NCBI RefSeq assembly: GCF_016908635.1
Contig: NZ_JAFBEG010000006.1
Span: 1-64,000 of the forward strand
DNA from: Sporohalobacter salinus
GTDB taxonomy: Bacteria > Bacillota > Halanaerobiia > Halobacteroidales > Acetohalobiaceae
Direction: 5' to 3'
Length of the DNA: 64,000 nt
Below are positions 52,741 through 60,982 of this stretch, in pieces. How positions within the stretch are numbered: the first letter of the stretch is position 1; the number at the start of each line of letters is the position of its first letter. The notes beneath the pieces were generated by a model. The model was not told where the DNA came from. It worked only from the letters and a program-made list of their open reading frames with translations, and ran no database searches. A program made the translations under genes and the position numbers.

Positions 52741-53309
52741 TACACATCAATAGTTTCAATATGATCATTTTTGTCCAGTTTAATAACTTCAATTGTCTTC
52801 TCTCTAACTGAAATTTCCTCTTCTAATTCTACATCACAATCAAAACTAAATCTTTTTTGATAACTAGTTTCTACCATTGTAGTTCTATCATCTACTTCGG
52901 TTAATGTATTCTGTTTTACAACTCCATTATGGTTTTCTTTAAAGAACCTATTGCCTAACTTGTCTATCTCAAACCACTCTCTTAATTGTAAAGCAATCTT
53001 TCTGGCATCACCCTGAGAATCACTATAAACATTAACGCTAATCGTAATACGAGGCGCTAATAAATAATGATAGATCACATCATTTTTAAAATTATCATCT
53101 GTACTTGGTACAACTTCTCTTGACTCTACAGTTTGAGTATTAGTCTCGTAAGGTGTACTAACATTATACATAACTCTTTCAGATTCAAGTTGATCTTCTG
53201 GTATATCCTGATTAGCTAGCAATATCTGCGGCGCACTTCCTAATTTATCTGCTAAATAATTATTCCATGCATCATATAGCCCCTCCTCAATAGCAACTAT
53301 ATCTATCAC
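52740..53309 (-). CDS. Tail terminator / neck protein (GTG start)
   Basis: About 189 aa. VAIEEGLYDAWNNYLADKLG, PRITISVNVYSDSQGDARKIALQLREWFEID and SYQKRFSFDCDVELEEEI fit the phage neck/tail terminator family that caps the tube end. In tailocins this protein is kept to close the tail where the head would join. GTG 53309 is 7 bases after AGGAGG; the frame to 53339 runs over that site. Confidence 0.75.
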   Translation of the reverse strand: MIDIVAIEEGLYDAWNNYLADKLGSAPQILLANQDIPEDQLESERVMYNVSTPYETNTQTVESREVVPSTDDNFKNDVIYHYLLAPRITISVNVYSDSQGDARKIALQLREWFEIDKLGNRFFKENHNGVVKQNTLTEVDDRTTMVETSYQKRFSFDCDVELEEEISVREKTIEVIKLDKNDHIETIDV

Positions 53310-53383
53310 CCTATCACCTCCTGGATGATTATATAACATTACAAGATGCAGAGAAATTATTTCTCTGAATCTTGTTAGTTTTA

Positions 53384-54751
53384 TTAACCTATATTAATTT
53401 TAACCTCGTTAGGAGAGCCTATAGGAGCATTATTAACAGTTAATTCTAATAGATCATTACTTAACTTATAAGTATAATCAGTACCCGGAATCATTAACTC
53501 ATAACTACCTTCTTTATCGGTTTGAATATCTAAATTATCAAGTGAATCTCCATCATGTAATAGATATCCAAATCTAATACTTTCCTGACCTCCCATAGCA
53601 ACTAAATCATCTATCTCAGTATTTAAATTGTTAAATGTCCCTATGCTCATTCCATTACTTTCTATCTCGTTTATTTGAGTAGGAGTAGCATTGGCTCCAT
53701 CCACTAATCCAGCTAAAGAGGTAATTTCCTGCCAATTACCATCATAAGTATACCAATTAGCTCCACTGTTAGGACTTGCTATTATTACGGGATTACCGGT
53801 AGCAGTAAGAATAATTGAATTTGTTTTATTTATATTAGCAAAATCAATATCTCCATTTGCAAGTAATAATTGTGATTTTGGAGTTCCAATTAATTTTCCA
53901 TTTAAAGTTACTGCATCATCATCAACATAGGTCAGGATTTTATATTCACTAAATGCTTCTAAATCTACTGTTGATAAATATTCTACTCCATTAGAAGTAG
54001 CTTCAGTTTCTATTTCATCATTAGTCGCAGTTGATAATGTTAATTCTGTATCTTGCATAGAACTACCATCCCAATAATAAATACTGTCATTATTTTCAAA
54101 GAGATGATAAAATCTAAATAAATCAACTTCACCAGGAACATAAGTAGCACCATTGATTGTTCCATGATTATTATTCTCTGTAGCATCAATTAATGTAGAA
54201 GTATCAGAATTATCATCACATCTGTAATAAGCAACTAATCCTGTTTCCTGAGATGGAATCAGATATTTATTCATTTTATTCTGTATTTCTTCTTGAGTTA
54301 AAGCTCTATTCCAAATGCTAATCTCATCATAAATAGTATTTATTTGCATAATTGTATCCATACTACTTGTAATAGTAGCATCTACTCTTTTTATTTTATC
54401 AAATAATTTTCCATCAATATAAAGCTTTAAATATTCAAAATCATAAGTAAGAGTTACATAATGATTACCAGAATAATTACGTGTATCAATGTTTTTTGTC
54501 AATACATCTTTGTGAACTTGTGCATGTATTTCTGGATAACCTCGTTCAAATACTCCTCTAATACCTACTCCACGATAATAAGGATATTTTGTATTTTGAC
54601 CTAAATAATATTGATAATCTGAACCTGTTATATTATCAAAATTAATTAATAAATTATAAGTTATCCCTGAATAACCTGAATAATCAAAATTCTCGAAATT
54701 TATATAATCATCAGACTCTATTTTTAACGCATATGAATTATTAACTGCCAT
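53384..54751 (-). CDS. LamG-domain fibre protein
   Basis: 455 aa. Residues 1-165 form a LamG/concanavalin-like jelly roll (YALKIESDDYINFENFDYSGYSGITYNLLINFDN ... LKLYIDGKLFD ... DEISIWNRALTQEEI), followed by AYYRCDDNSDTSTLIDATENNNHGTINGATY, a second LamG-like signature, and a long beta-rich, Asn/Thr-rich part. Likely carbohydrate-binding adhesin on the particle. It lies where capsid genes would be expected. Shares a one-base junction with the fibre gene upstream. Confidence 0.75.
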   Translation of the reverse strand: MAVNNSYALKIESDDYINFENFDYSGYSGITYNLLINFDNITGSDYQYYLGQNTKYPYYRGVGIRGVFERGYPEIHAQVHKDVLTKNIDTRNYSGNHYVTLTYDFEYLKLYIDGKLFDKIKRVDATITSSMDTIMQINTIYDEISIWNRALTQEEIQNKMNKYLIPSQETGLVAYYRCDDNSDTSTLIDATENNNHGTINGATYVPGEVDLFRFYHLFENNDSIYYWDGSSMQDTELTLSTATNDEIETEATSNGVEYLSTVDLEAFSEYKILTYVDDDAVTLNGKLIGTPKSQLLLANGDIDFANINKTNSIILTATGNPVIIASPNSGANWYTYDGNWQEITSLAGLVDGANATPTQINEIESNGMSIGTFNNLNTEIDDLVAMGGQESIRFGYLLHDGDSLDNLDIQTDKEGSYELMIPGTDYTYKLSNDLLELTVNNAPIGSPNEVKINIG

Positions 54752-55950
54752 TATTCAATCACCGCCCTATCTATACTTTGATATTCTGAAATGTCTATCA
54801 TATCGCTTATCCAAATCTGACCATTCGTACTTGTACCTTTATCATTCATATTTAAATTACTCTTCTTATCTAATTGTACTGTATCAGCTCCAAATTCAAT
54901 TAGATCATTATCATAATTAAAATCTGTACTATCGGAATCATCAAAGGTATTAACAGTAGTTACCGTATCACTCTGATCTGCTACAAATTTTTCCGCAGTT
55001 ACTACTACTTCTATGCCAGAATCAAGATCAATTTGAATTAAATCACCATCTTTTACTCCCTGTTTATATACACTTGAAGCATTTCCACTGGCAACAGTAG
55101 AACTTGAGATAGATTGATAGGAACTATCATTCCAGAAGTAAACTATCCCTGTATCCTCAGCTATATATAGCTTATTATTATCACCAGTTGTAGGAAAATT
55201 AGACTTATCTGAATATCTTTCTATCTTATCTACACCGGCAATTAATGATTCAATCTTATTACTTGAATAAGTTGTAGTACTACTAGCAGTAGTATCATCA
55301 ATATTAGCTCCAGCTTCGCTATTACTATCAACCTCTACTCCTTGATAAGTAAGATTACCATTAGTATCACCTAGAGCATTTAAAATTGTCTGATTAGAAT
55401 GAGTATGTGACTTATTCACTGAACTTAATATCTCTGATTTTGATTTGCCGGCTACACTCTCAACAGTAGGATTTAGAGCAGTACCGCCTAAATCTCCATT
55501 AAGTCTAATTGCTCCCTTAACTGTATCAGTAGCTGGATTAACAATATCGTAACTAGCTGCAAATATCCACTTATCTTTACTTCCAGAATAGATATAATAA
55601 CTACGACTATTATCATTATTTTCATCTGCAGTTACTATAGCTGTCCATCCATTATTACCGGATCCATCTGGAATTGCCTCCTGTAAGCTGGCATAATCAG
55701 CATATTCTCCTTGAAAAGTTAATTTCCCATTAACACTATCAATTATGGTCTTAATTTCATTAATAGCAGCAACTAAGTTAGATTTATCGGTAGTCTCTAA
55801 ATTAGTTAATAAACCTGTTATATTCTTTACAAAATCCTTCGTAGCTTGATCAGAAGTTGTACATCCATCTTCATTGGAAGGATAGATATTCTGCGTTATG
55901 AAAGTTTTTACGGATGAGTCTTTTCTGTCATTATCATTGATCTCATTCAT
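54751..55950 (-). CDS. Tail fibre protein
   Basis: About 399 aa, Ser/Thr/Asp/Asn-rich. NLETTDKSNLVAAINEIKTIIDSVNG and ATDTVKGAIRLNGDLGGTALNPTV are common fibre-shaft motifs; a YIAEDTGIVYFWNDSSYQ insert also occurs in fibres. First gene of the structural operon. ATG 55950 follows AAAGGAG. The C-terminus stops abruptly (EYQSIDRAVIE), and the next ORF may supply the tip. Confidence 0.78.
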   Translation of the reverse strand: MNEINDNDRKDSSVKTFITQNIYPSNEDGCTTSDQATKDFVKNITGLLTNLETTDKSNLVAAINEIKTIIDSVNGKLTFQGEYADYASLQEAIPDGSGNNGWTAIVTADENNDNSRSYYIYSGSKDKWIFAASYDIVNPATDTVKGAIRLNGDLGGTALNPTVESVAGKSKSEILSSVNKSHTHSNQTILNALGDTNGNLTYQGVEVDSNSEAGANIDDTTASSTTTYSSNKIESLIAGVDKIERYSDKSNFPTTGDNNKLYIAEDTGIVYFWNDSSYQSISSSTVASGNASSVYKQGVKDGDLIQIDLDSGIEVVVTAEKFVADQSDTVTTVNTFDDSDSTDFNYDNDLIEFGADTVQLDKKSNLNMNDKGTSTNGQIWISDMIDISEYQSIDRAVIE

Positions 55951-56044
55951 GATTTTCACTCCTTTATAAAATAGTTAATTTTAAAATCATCTGTTTTCCT
56001 ATGAGCCCTAAAAGCGAATTTTAATCCCTCCTTTATTTAGTAAA

Positions 56045-56068
56045 ATAAAAAACACCCTCTCGGGTGTT
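56045..56068 (-). terminator. Terminator between regulatory and structural operons
   Basis: AACACCC GAGA GGGTGTT then TTTTATTTT on the minus strand, past the ArpU-like gene. Reading from the early promoter would stop here unless anti-terminated. Confidence 0.82.
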
Positions 56069-56212
56069 TAATTACTCTTTTTGTAACTTTTTTTATTTTA
56101 AATCATTAAATATATGTGGCTGAGTCCCGCTTTTGATACTTACTTCTCATTATATATATTAACATAGATATAGAGAAAATGTATCAAGCCTTTTACATAT
56201 AAATTGCATATT

Positions 56213-56659
56213 TTATACATATCCCAGTATTCTCGCTATTTTAGCAATAGCTTCATCTTTCACATCATAATATTTCTGTCTGCTATATCCAAAATCAAGG
56301 TCAGAGTATATTTCTACATCACTTATATTTCTACCAGTTATGTATTTTCTCTTAATAACATATTCCTCTAAAGAATCCAAACCATTCAATGCTATATCTA
56401 TCATGTTAACTATATCAGATTTTTCTCTAAATTCTTTAGCCTCATCACTCTCAAGCCTATCTATTACTTTCTCAAATGTAGAATCAAATATGTCATTAGT
56501 CTTAGATGAACCTCCAGGAGAACAACTATAAGCAGATGTCTCCAATTTATTATCCAGCTTATATTTAAGTATTTCTATCCTCTGCTTATACTCTTGATAA
56601 TTCAATAAGTGATTTACTACTTTGCTATACCAATCAGATTTTCTTTTTGTATTTGCCAT
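56213..56659 (-). CDS. ArpU/RinA-like late transcription regulator
   Basis: About 148 aa. The C-terminal third (GLDSLEEYVIKRKYITGRNISDVEIYSDLDFGYSRQKYYDVKDEAIAKIARILG) is the sigma-region-4-like helix-turn-helix of ArpU-family phage regulators. The N-terminal part is helical (WYSKVVNHLLNYQEYKQRIEILKYKLDN). Such proteins switch on packaging/structural genes; here it sits just before the tail operon and probably activates it. Overlaps the zinc-ribbon gene by one base. Confidence 0.82.
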   Translation of the reverse strand: MANTKRKSDWYSKVVNHLLNYQEYKQRIEILKYKLDNKLETSAYSCSPGGSSKTNDIFDSTFEKVIDRLESDEAKEFREKSDIVNMIDIALNGLDSLEEYVIKRKYITGRNISDVEIYSDLDFGYSRQKYYDVKDEAIAKIARILGYV

Positions 56660-56910
56660 TATCCACATACCCCCGTAGTATTATTCATGATATTTAATGT
56701 GTCTTGATGCTTATAATTATATTCCCGCTCTACTAAACGGAAAATTTCATCTAGATGTTTCTCTTTTTTGCATTTAATACACCAACACCGGTTACGATTA
56801 ACTTCTATTATCATTTGACGTTGACCGCAGAAAGGACAAACTATCTTAATTTCTACATTCATACGTATATCTTGAAGTCTACATATTTGCTTAATTATTT
56901 TCATGCTCAC
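56659..56910 (-). CDS. Small zinc-ribbon protein
   Basis: About 83 aa with CPFCGQRQ ... CWCIKCK, a four-cysteine zinc ribbon after a basic N-terminal helix. The GTG at 56910, 6 bases after GGAGGTG, is the likeliest start. Part of the early operon between DnaC and ArpU; role unknown, perhaps nucleic-acid binding. Confidence 0.65.
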   Translation of the reverse strand: MSMKIIKQICRLQDIRMNVEIKIVCPFCGQRQMIIEVNRNRCWCIKCKKEKHLDEIFRLVEREYNYKHQDTLNIMNNTTGVCG

Positions 56911-56966
56911 TATTATCACCTCCAATAATCAACTCTAATCAGTTATTTTTGTTTTTTTCTGATCAA

Positions 56967-57821
56967 CTAGCCCATCAAAAGTTCTTCGAGTAATTCATCA
57001 TTCTCCTGCTCAGATAAGTTCTCTCTGACACTCTCTTCCGGAGCATGAACAGGTATAGCCATTTTTTTAATTCTGTCTTTGATTCTAAAATTGTAAGGTA
57101 ACTCTTCAATTTTGCAATTGCTACTGAAAATAGTCACTACCAAATTATTAAGACGATGATTGAGAATATCAAAAAGATGATCATTAGTATCTGATTTGAT
57201 TGACTGTTGCCCCATATCATCCAAAATTAATACTTCAACCTTTTTAGCCGCATCCATTAGTTCATGAGTAGAAACTTCGGAATTACAGCTATAAGTAGAA
57301 CGAATTGCATTAAGTAAATCTCCGACTGTAGCAAATTTAACCTTTGCTTTATGCTGATGTATTAACTCATTTCCAATTGCTGATATCAACATTGTCTTAC
57401 CAGATCCAGCAGTATCTGAGTAAAAGTATAAACCTTTCTTTTTATTTTTCATTTCTTTAAACTTAGCCACATATTTCTTAGCAGCCTCTTTACATACTGA
57501 GGCAGACTTCCTTGAATTTGACTGCTTATAATGATTATTATCAACTACGAAATCATCTATCATTGTCTCTTGAAACTCTTCTAGAATAGTAGCAAATTCT
57601 AATTTCTTATTAATCACTCTCTCTTCCCGACATTCACATTCAATAGCTACTTTCCGCCCATTCTGCTCTATAATCCGAAACCCACTCCCGTTACATTGAT
57701 CATAAGGACAATTATCCTTCTTTGAATCCCATGAGTTCGAAGGCTTTTTCTTGAAGTCTTGCCCCTTCATCTTTGGTGCCTTTTTTATTATTTCGTTGAT
57801 TCTTTCCTTTATTTTGTCCAC
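56967..57821 (-). CDS. DnaC/IstB-like helicase loader ATPase
   Basis: 284 aa. An N-terminal zinc-binding-like stretch (CPYDQCNGSGFRIIEQNGRKVAIECECRE), then an AAA+ domain with Walker A SDTAGSGKTML and Walker B VLILDDMGQQ, sensor-like TIFSSNCKIEELPYNFRIKDRI. Loads replicative helicase at the origin chosen by RepO. Start GTG 57821 with GGGAGG; overlaps repO by 110 bases. Confidence 0.88.
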   Translation of the reverse strand: MDKIKERINEIIKKAPKMKGQDFKKKPSNSWDSKKDNCPYDQCNGSGFRIIEQNGRKVAIECECREERVINKKLEFATILEEFQETMIDDFVVDNNHYKQSNSRKSASVCKEAAKKYVAKFKEMKNKKKGLYFYSDTAGSGKTMLISAIGNELIHQHKAKVKFATVGDLLNAIRSTYSCNSEVSTHELMDAAKKVEVLILDDMGQQSIKSDTNDHLFDILNHRLNNLVVTIFSSNCKIEELPYNFRIKDRIKKMAIPVHAPEESVRENLSEQENDELLEELLMG

Positions 57822-58626
57822 CTTTATTACCTCCCTTTAATTCATCTTTAGCCTGGTCTATAAAACATTGAATAAAACGCCAACTTCCAATATCTACACC
57901 GTTCTTTGGATCTCCTCGTTTAAAATTCTTCTTCTTTTTCTCTTGAGCTACAGCTAAATCAATTGCTTTCTTAAGAGCCTTTTTCCCGTGCTTTTTTACG
58001 TCAGCTCTGATTAAACTCTCATAAGCTAACTGATTAGTAATTATTTTCTCTCGAGCATAATTAAGAATTTCTTCAACATCTGATACTGATTCGTTTTCCT
58101 GCCTATTATGTAAATTGATATTTATAACGTCTTTATTACGTACATTAGATTTTTTATTATTCTTAACGTTTTCTTTAATTCTTTCTTTAGCCCTCTGGCT
58201 AACTGTAGTATCATCAGGACTTGAAGTCTGTTCAGGGGTTGTATATTTGTACAACCCTTGAGTTTTGTTCTTCCTTAATCCTTGTGTATCTATACAACCC
58301 TTATGCCACTGTTCAACTCTTGTATTAAATGTATAGCTAGAAGTCTTTCCTGCTTCATGACTAGTTCGAAAAATCACCTGTTTATTAACCAACTTCTTTA
58401 ATTGCTTGGAAACATATGACTTAGAAGAATTAGTAGCTTGAGCAAATTCTTTAAGACTTATTTCATCTTCTTTCTTACCCCAGCCATAAGTACGTCTAAA
58501 TAAGAACATACATAATCCTTTTTGAACTCCTGTTAATTTAGCCATAGCTAAAGATTCTAATATTAAATTTGAAATCTTAGTATAACCATCTTCTATATTA
58601 GCGTTCAAGTCATTATCTTTAACCAA
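57712..58626 (-). CDS. Phage replication initiator (RepO-like, winged helix)
   Basis: 304 aa. The N-terminal DNA-binding domain (DGYTKISNLILESLAMAKLTGVQKGLCMFLFRRTYGWGKKEDEISLKEFAQATNSSKSYVSKQLKKL) is the Phage_rep_O type. The middle is long and basic; the C-terminal part (RGDPKNGVDIGSWRFIQCFIDQAKDEL) is DnaD-like. First gene of the leftward early operon. Start TTG with AGAGGTG upstream. Its presence shows descent from a replicating phage. Confidence 0.85.
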   Translation of the reverse strand: MVKDNDLNANIEDGYTKISNLILESLAMAKLTGVQKGLCMFLFRRTYGWGKKEDEISLKEFAQATNSSKSYVSKQLKKLVNKQVIFRTSHEAGKTSSYTFNTRVEQWHKGCIDTQGLRKNKTQGLYKYTTPEQTSSPDDTTVSQRAKERIKENVKNNKKSNVRNKDVININLHNRQENESVSDVEEILNYAREKIITNQLAYESLIRADVKKHGKKALKKAIDLAVAQEKKKKNFKRGDPKNGVDIGSWRFIQCFIDQAKDELKGGNKGGQNKGKNQRNNKKGTKDEGARLQEKAFELMGFKEG

Positions 58627-58861
58627 TTATCTCACCTCTTTAAGTAATCAATAGCTGATATAAGTTATTTAAATAGTCATTTTTCTTCTTTAATTGTTTT
58701 TTAATATTGTTTTGTGAGCATTATATCCAAAAAAATATTTCTTATAGCTAACAGTTGAAATTTTTATTCTTTCCACTACTAAGTTATCATCTCCAATCTG
58801 GGACGTAGTAATTAAATTACTTTTTTTAGTTTAGATAATGATATTATACCCATAGCTCCAT
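58627..58861 (-). other. Untranslated leader of the early operon
   Basis: About 235 bases between the leftward promoter and repO. It holds a 28-codon open frame (GTG start) without a convincing ribosome site; I see no other gene or clear RNA fold. Confidence 0.45.
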
Positions 58862-58979
58862 TCACTTAATGTGAGCAGTTCTTGTTACATATTATAATCA
58901 CAAAACGTGAGTTTGTCAAGGCTCTTACGATAAAATATCTCTTTTTGTGAGTTTTATTGTTATTACTCACTATATGTGA
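58862..58979. promoter_or_regulatory. Operator cluster, four TCAC-N5-GTGA sites
   Basis: Three perfect inverted repeats, TCACTTAATGTGA (58862-58874), TCACAAAACGTGA (58898-58910) and TCACTATATGTGA (58967-58979), and one imperfect, TCTCTTTTTGTGA (58938-58950). The second lies in the spacer of the leftward promoter and the fourth in the spacer of the repressor promoter. Most likely bound by the XRE repressor encoded at 59016. Confidence 0.88.
58891..58919 (-). promoter_or_regulatory. Leftward early promoter, perfect consensus
   Basis: TTGACA, 17-base spacer, TATAAT on the minus strand. An operator fills most of the spacer, so bound repressor would block RNA polymerase directly. Drives repO-dnaC-zinc ribbon-arpU. 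Confidence 0.93.
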
Positions 58980-58985
58980 TATTTT
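58957..58985 (+). promoter_or_regulatory. Repressor promoter
   Basis: TTGTTA, 17-base spacer, TATTTT, 30 bases before the repressor ATG. The operator in the spacer suggests autorepression. Confidence 0.72.
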
Positions 58986-59015
58986 ATTAATAGAGTATCA
59001 TTAAGGTGGGATAAA

Positions 59016-59429
59016 ATGAAAAAAGAAAGAATTAAAAAATTACGCAAAGAAAAAAATATAAGTCAAAGAAAATTAGCTAAAATACTTGGACTATCTCCCA
59101 GCACTATAGCAATGTATGAAACTGAAAAACGCAAACCGGATTCGGAGACATTACAAAAAATAGCTGACTTCTTTGATGTATCTGTAGATTACCTGCTTGG
59201 ACGCACTGATCAACGTCAATCAAATAATGAAAATAAAAAAGCCGATAAAATTAAACAAGCCCTTTCTGATGATCCAGAACTTATTGAGTTTTGGGAACAG
59301 TTATCTACCCGAGAAGATCTGAAACTGATGTTTAAGCAAACCAAAGACCTTAGCCCAGAATCAATTCACCGCATTATAGAAATAGTGAAAATTATTGAAG
59401 ATGAAGAGCGTGAGAGACATGGCGGATAA
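59016..59429 (+). CDS. Cro/CI-type (XRE) repressor, ImmR-like
   Basis: 137 aa. An N-terminal helix-turn-helix (RIKKLRKEKNISQRKLAKILGLSPSTIAMYETEKRKPDSETLQKIADFFDVSVDYLLG) and a C-terminal helical part without a LexA-type self-cleaving Ser/Lys site. It is paired with a metallopeptidase, the ImmR/ImmA arrangement. Divergent from the early operon across the operator cluster. AAGGTGGG before the ATG. Should hold the tail locus silent. Confidence 0.92.
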   Translation: MKKERIKKLRKEKNISQRKLAKILGLSPSTIAMYETEKRKPDSETLQKIADFFDVSVDYLLGRTDQRQSNNENKKADKIKQALSDDPELIEFWEQLSTREDLKLMFKQTKDLSPESIHRIIEIVKIIEDEERERHGG

Positions 59430-59763
59430 AGAAAAAATTAGACGCCAAGTACTTAACGCTCTTAATGATACTTATATAAATTTCCAAGAATGGGCTAAGG
59501 AACATAATATCTATCATCAGTTAGCTAAACTTCCTAAGGAAGTCTGGGGCTTTGTGTATCAGTCTCAATATTGTAATTACTTTGTAATAATTAATAAGAA
59601 TCTAGGATATGAAATGCAAAGGGAAGTATTTATGCATGAAGTAGAACATATCCTCTATCATTTTCCAGAACATAACTACATAATCGGATTGGATATGCAT
59701 CATACTTCCTTAGAAGATGATGCTGATGACTTTGCTCTTGAAATGATGGCTAATATTAAGTAG
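59419..59763 (+). CDS. ImmA/IrrE-type metallopeptidase (anti-repressor)
   Basis: About 114 aa with the zinc motif HEVEH in MHEVEHILYHFPEHNY and a downstream acidic stretch (SLEDDADDFALEMMA) holding the third ligand. ImmA proteins cut the XRE repressor encoded beside them, relieving repression after DNA damage or another signal. It overlaps the repressor gene by about 11 bases. Start not certain; ATG 59419 and ATG 59401 are both possible. Confidence 0.88.
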   Translation: MADKEKIRRQVLNALNDTYINFQEWAKEHNIYHQLAKLPKEVWGFVYQSQYCNYFVIINKNLGYEMQREVFMHEVEHILYHFPEHNYIIGLDMHHTSLEDDADDFALEMMANIK

Positions 59764-59842
59764 TCTTTTATTTTTGTCTAATTCAGAAATATTTAACTAT
59801 AATGATAATCTAGACCATTAAAAAGAGAAGGAGGAATTTAAA

Positions 59843-60220
59843 ATGGGGTTATTTAGCGGACTTATGGGTAATGCTTCAGAAATGGATATGGAAGAGTTAG
59901 AAAAAGAATTAGCAGAAATATTAATTGAAGAAGAAGAAATTGAAAATGGATATAAACTAGTAAGAGATTACTTTGTATTTACAAATAAACGTCTTTTACT
60001 CGTAGACAAACAAGGATTAACAGGATCTAAAAAAGAATTTCACTCAATTCCTTATAGTAGTATTAGACATTTTAGTATAGAAACTGCTGGATCTTTTGAT
60101 AGAGATTCGGAGCTGAAACTCTGGGTAGCTGGAATGCCACAGCCTATCACAAAAGAGTTTAGTAAAAAAAGCAGTAGCATTCTTGATGTGCAAAAAACAT
60201 TATCTAAATATTCATTATAA
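59843..60220 (+). CDS. Bacterial PH-domain protein (PF08000/DUF1696-like)
   Basis: 125 aa: a helical acidic lead (MEELEKELAEILIEEEEIENGYKLV), then a PH-like beta domain (RDYFVFTNKRLLLVDKQGLTGSKKEFHSIPYSSIRHFSIETAG...SELKLWVAG) and a final helix. Common in Firmicutes, function unknown. GGAGG before ATG. It follows the ImmA-like gene by 79 bases; more likely host than element. Confidence 0.82.
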   Translation: MGLFSGLMGNASEMDMEELEKELAEILIEEEEIENGYKLVRDYFVFTNKRLLLVDKQGLTGSKKEFHSIPYSSIRHFSIETAGSFDRDSELKLWVAGMPQPITKEFSKKSSSILDVQKTLSKYSL

Positions 60221-60982
60221 ACTATTACTTTGTCATCTAAAGATATAAAAGAATATAACTAAAATAATAAACCATATTCTATCTTGATATCATTGAGATT
60301 ACATGGCTTTCTAATCTTCCAGAATAAAATCAGTTTAACTCTTTTTGGAGCAACCACTCGAAACATGTGCTCCCAGTACATTATAATATGCCTATAAATC
60401 CCCAAACCAAAATTCTTTGATGAATTTTTATCCCCATGATCTTCCATCTACCCTTTACTATTTTAGCTCCTAACAAATCTTCCATAGTTCCTAGTATTCC
60501 CAACTCTAATATTCCCATAAGATAAGGATGACTATTTGTAGCATAAACAAATTTTCCCCTAGTACTTACTAGGAAGATAAAGCGCACCAATAACTATAAT
60601 AAGATTTAATAGCCAAATAATGGTTATAATATTATCTTTATTTAAACTTAACTTCTTTTCTTATATAATTAAATACCTTTTTCATAGAAATCCCCTCTAT
60701 ATTTAAGTAAATACTTCGTATCTATAAAACTGCTTTAAATCTACCCCATTACACAATTACGACAAAACCACCAACTCACCTCTAAAAATATCATATTATT
60801 ACAATTATCTCAACTTATCTTTTTATACAAAGCCAATATTATTTCATATAATTAGTGAATTAGTCCTTAGGAGTTGTTTTTGTTAAAGTAAGAGAGAATT
60901 CATAAGTTTTCTATAAATCTAAGAACATATCCTAAATATACAACATATAATATCAAAAAAACCTACGAAAGGAATGATTAGC
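60221..60982. other. Mostly non-coding interval
   Basis: About 760 AT-rich bases. Apart from the decayed ORF at 60381-60590 and its partner frame I see only leader sequence for the cupin gene. No tRNA or attachment-site repeat noticed. Confidence 0.5.
60381..60590 (-). pseudogene. Possible remnant of a membrane-protein gene
   Basis: A 69-codon frame with protein-like text (SHPYLMGILELGILGTMEDLLGAK, KIMGIKIHQRILVWGFIGI) ends at a stop mid-helix. An overlapping frame continues to 60259. No ribosome site is convincing. Either a decayed gene or chance; low confidence. Confidence 0.3.

Larger units (their letters stand above)
38029..59763. mobile_element. Phage-derived contractile tail locus, probable R-type tailocin
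   Basis: A continuous set of tail, baseplate, fibre, lysis and regulatory genes. Present: sheath, tube, tail chaperone, tape measure, Dit-like protein, plug, hub, spike, wedge, baseplate J, tail protein, fibres, holins, endolysin, repressor/protease switch, RepO/DnaC and ArpU. Not found on either strand: terminase, portal, protease, scaffold, major capsid, head-tail adaptor, integrase. The left edge is set at the terminator 38029-38060, the right at the ImmA-like gene; no flanking direct repeat was found. Alternative: a decayed myoprophage that lost its head genes; but every tail gene appears intact. Confidence 0.8.

Noticed and set aside
58680-58780. 28-codon GTG ORF in the early-operon leader
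   Set aside because: Protein-like residues but the ribosome site is too far away and no family is recognised; could be a gene remnant.
38029-60230. Integrase and attachment sites bounding the tail locus
   Set aside because: No recombinase gene and no matching direct repeats at the two edges could be seen, so the locus is not called an integrated prophage.
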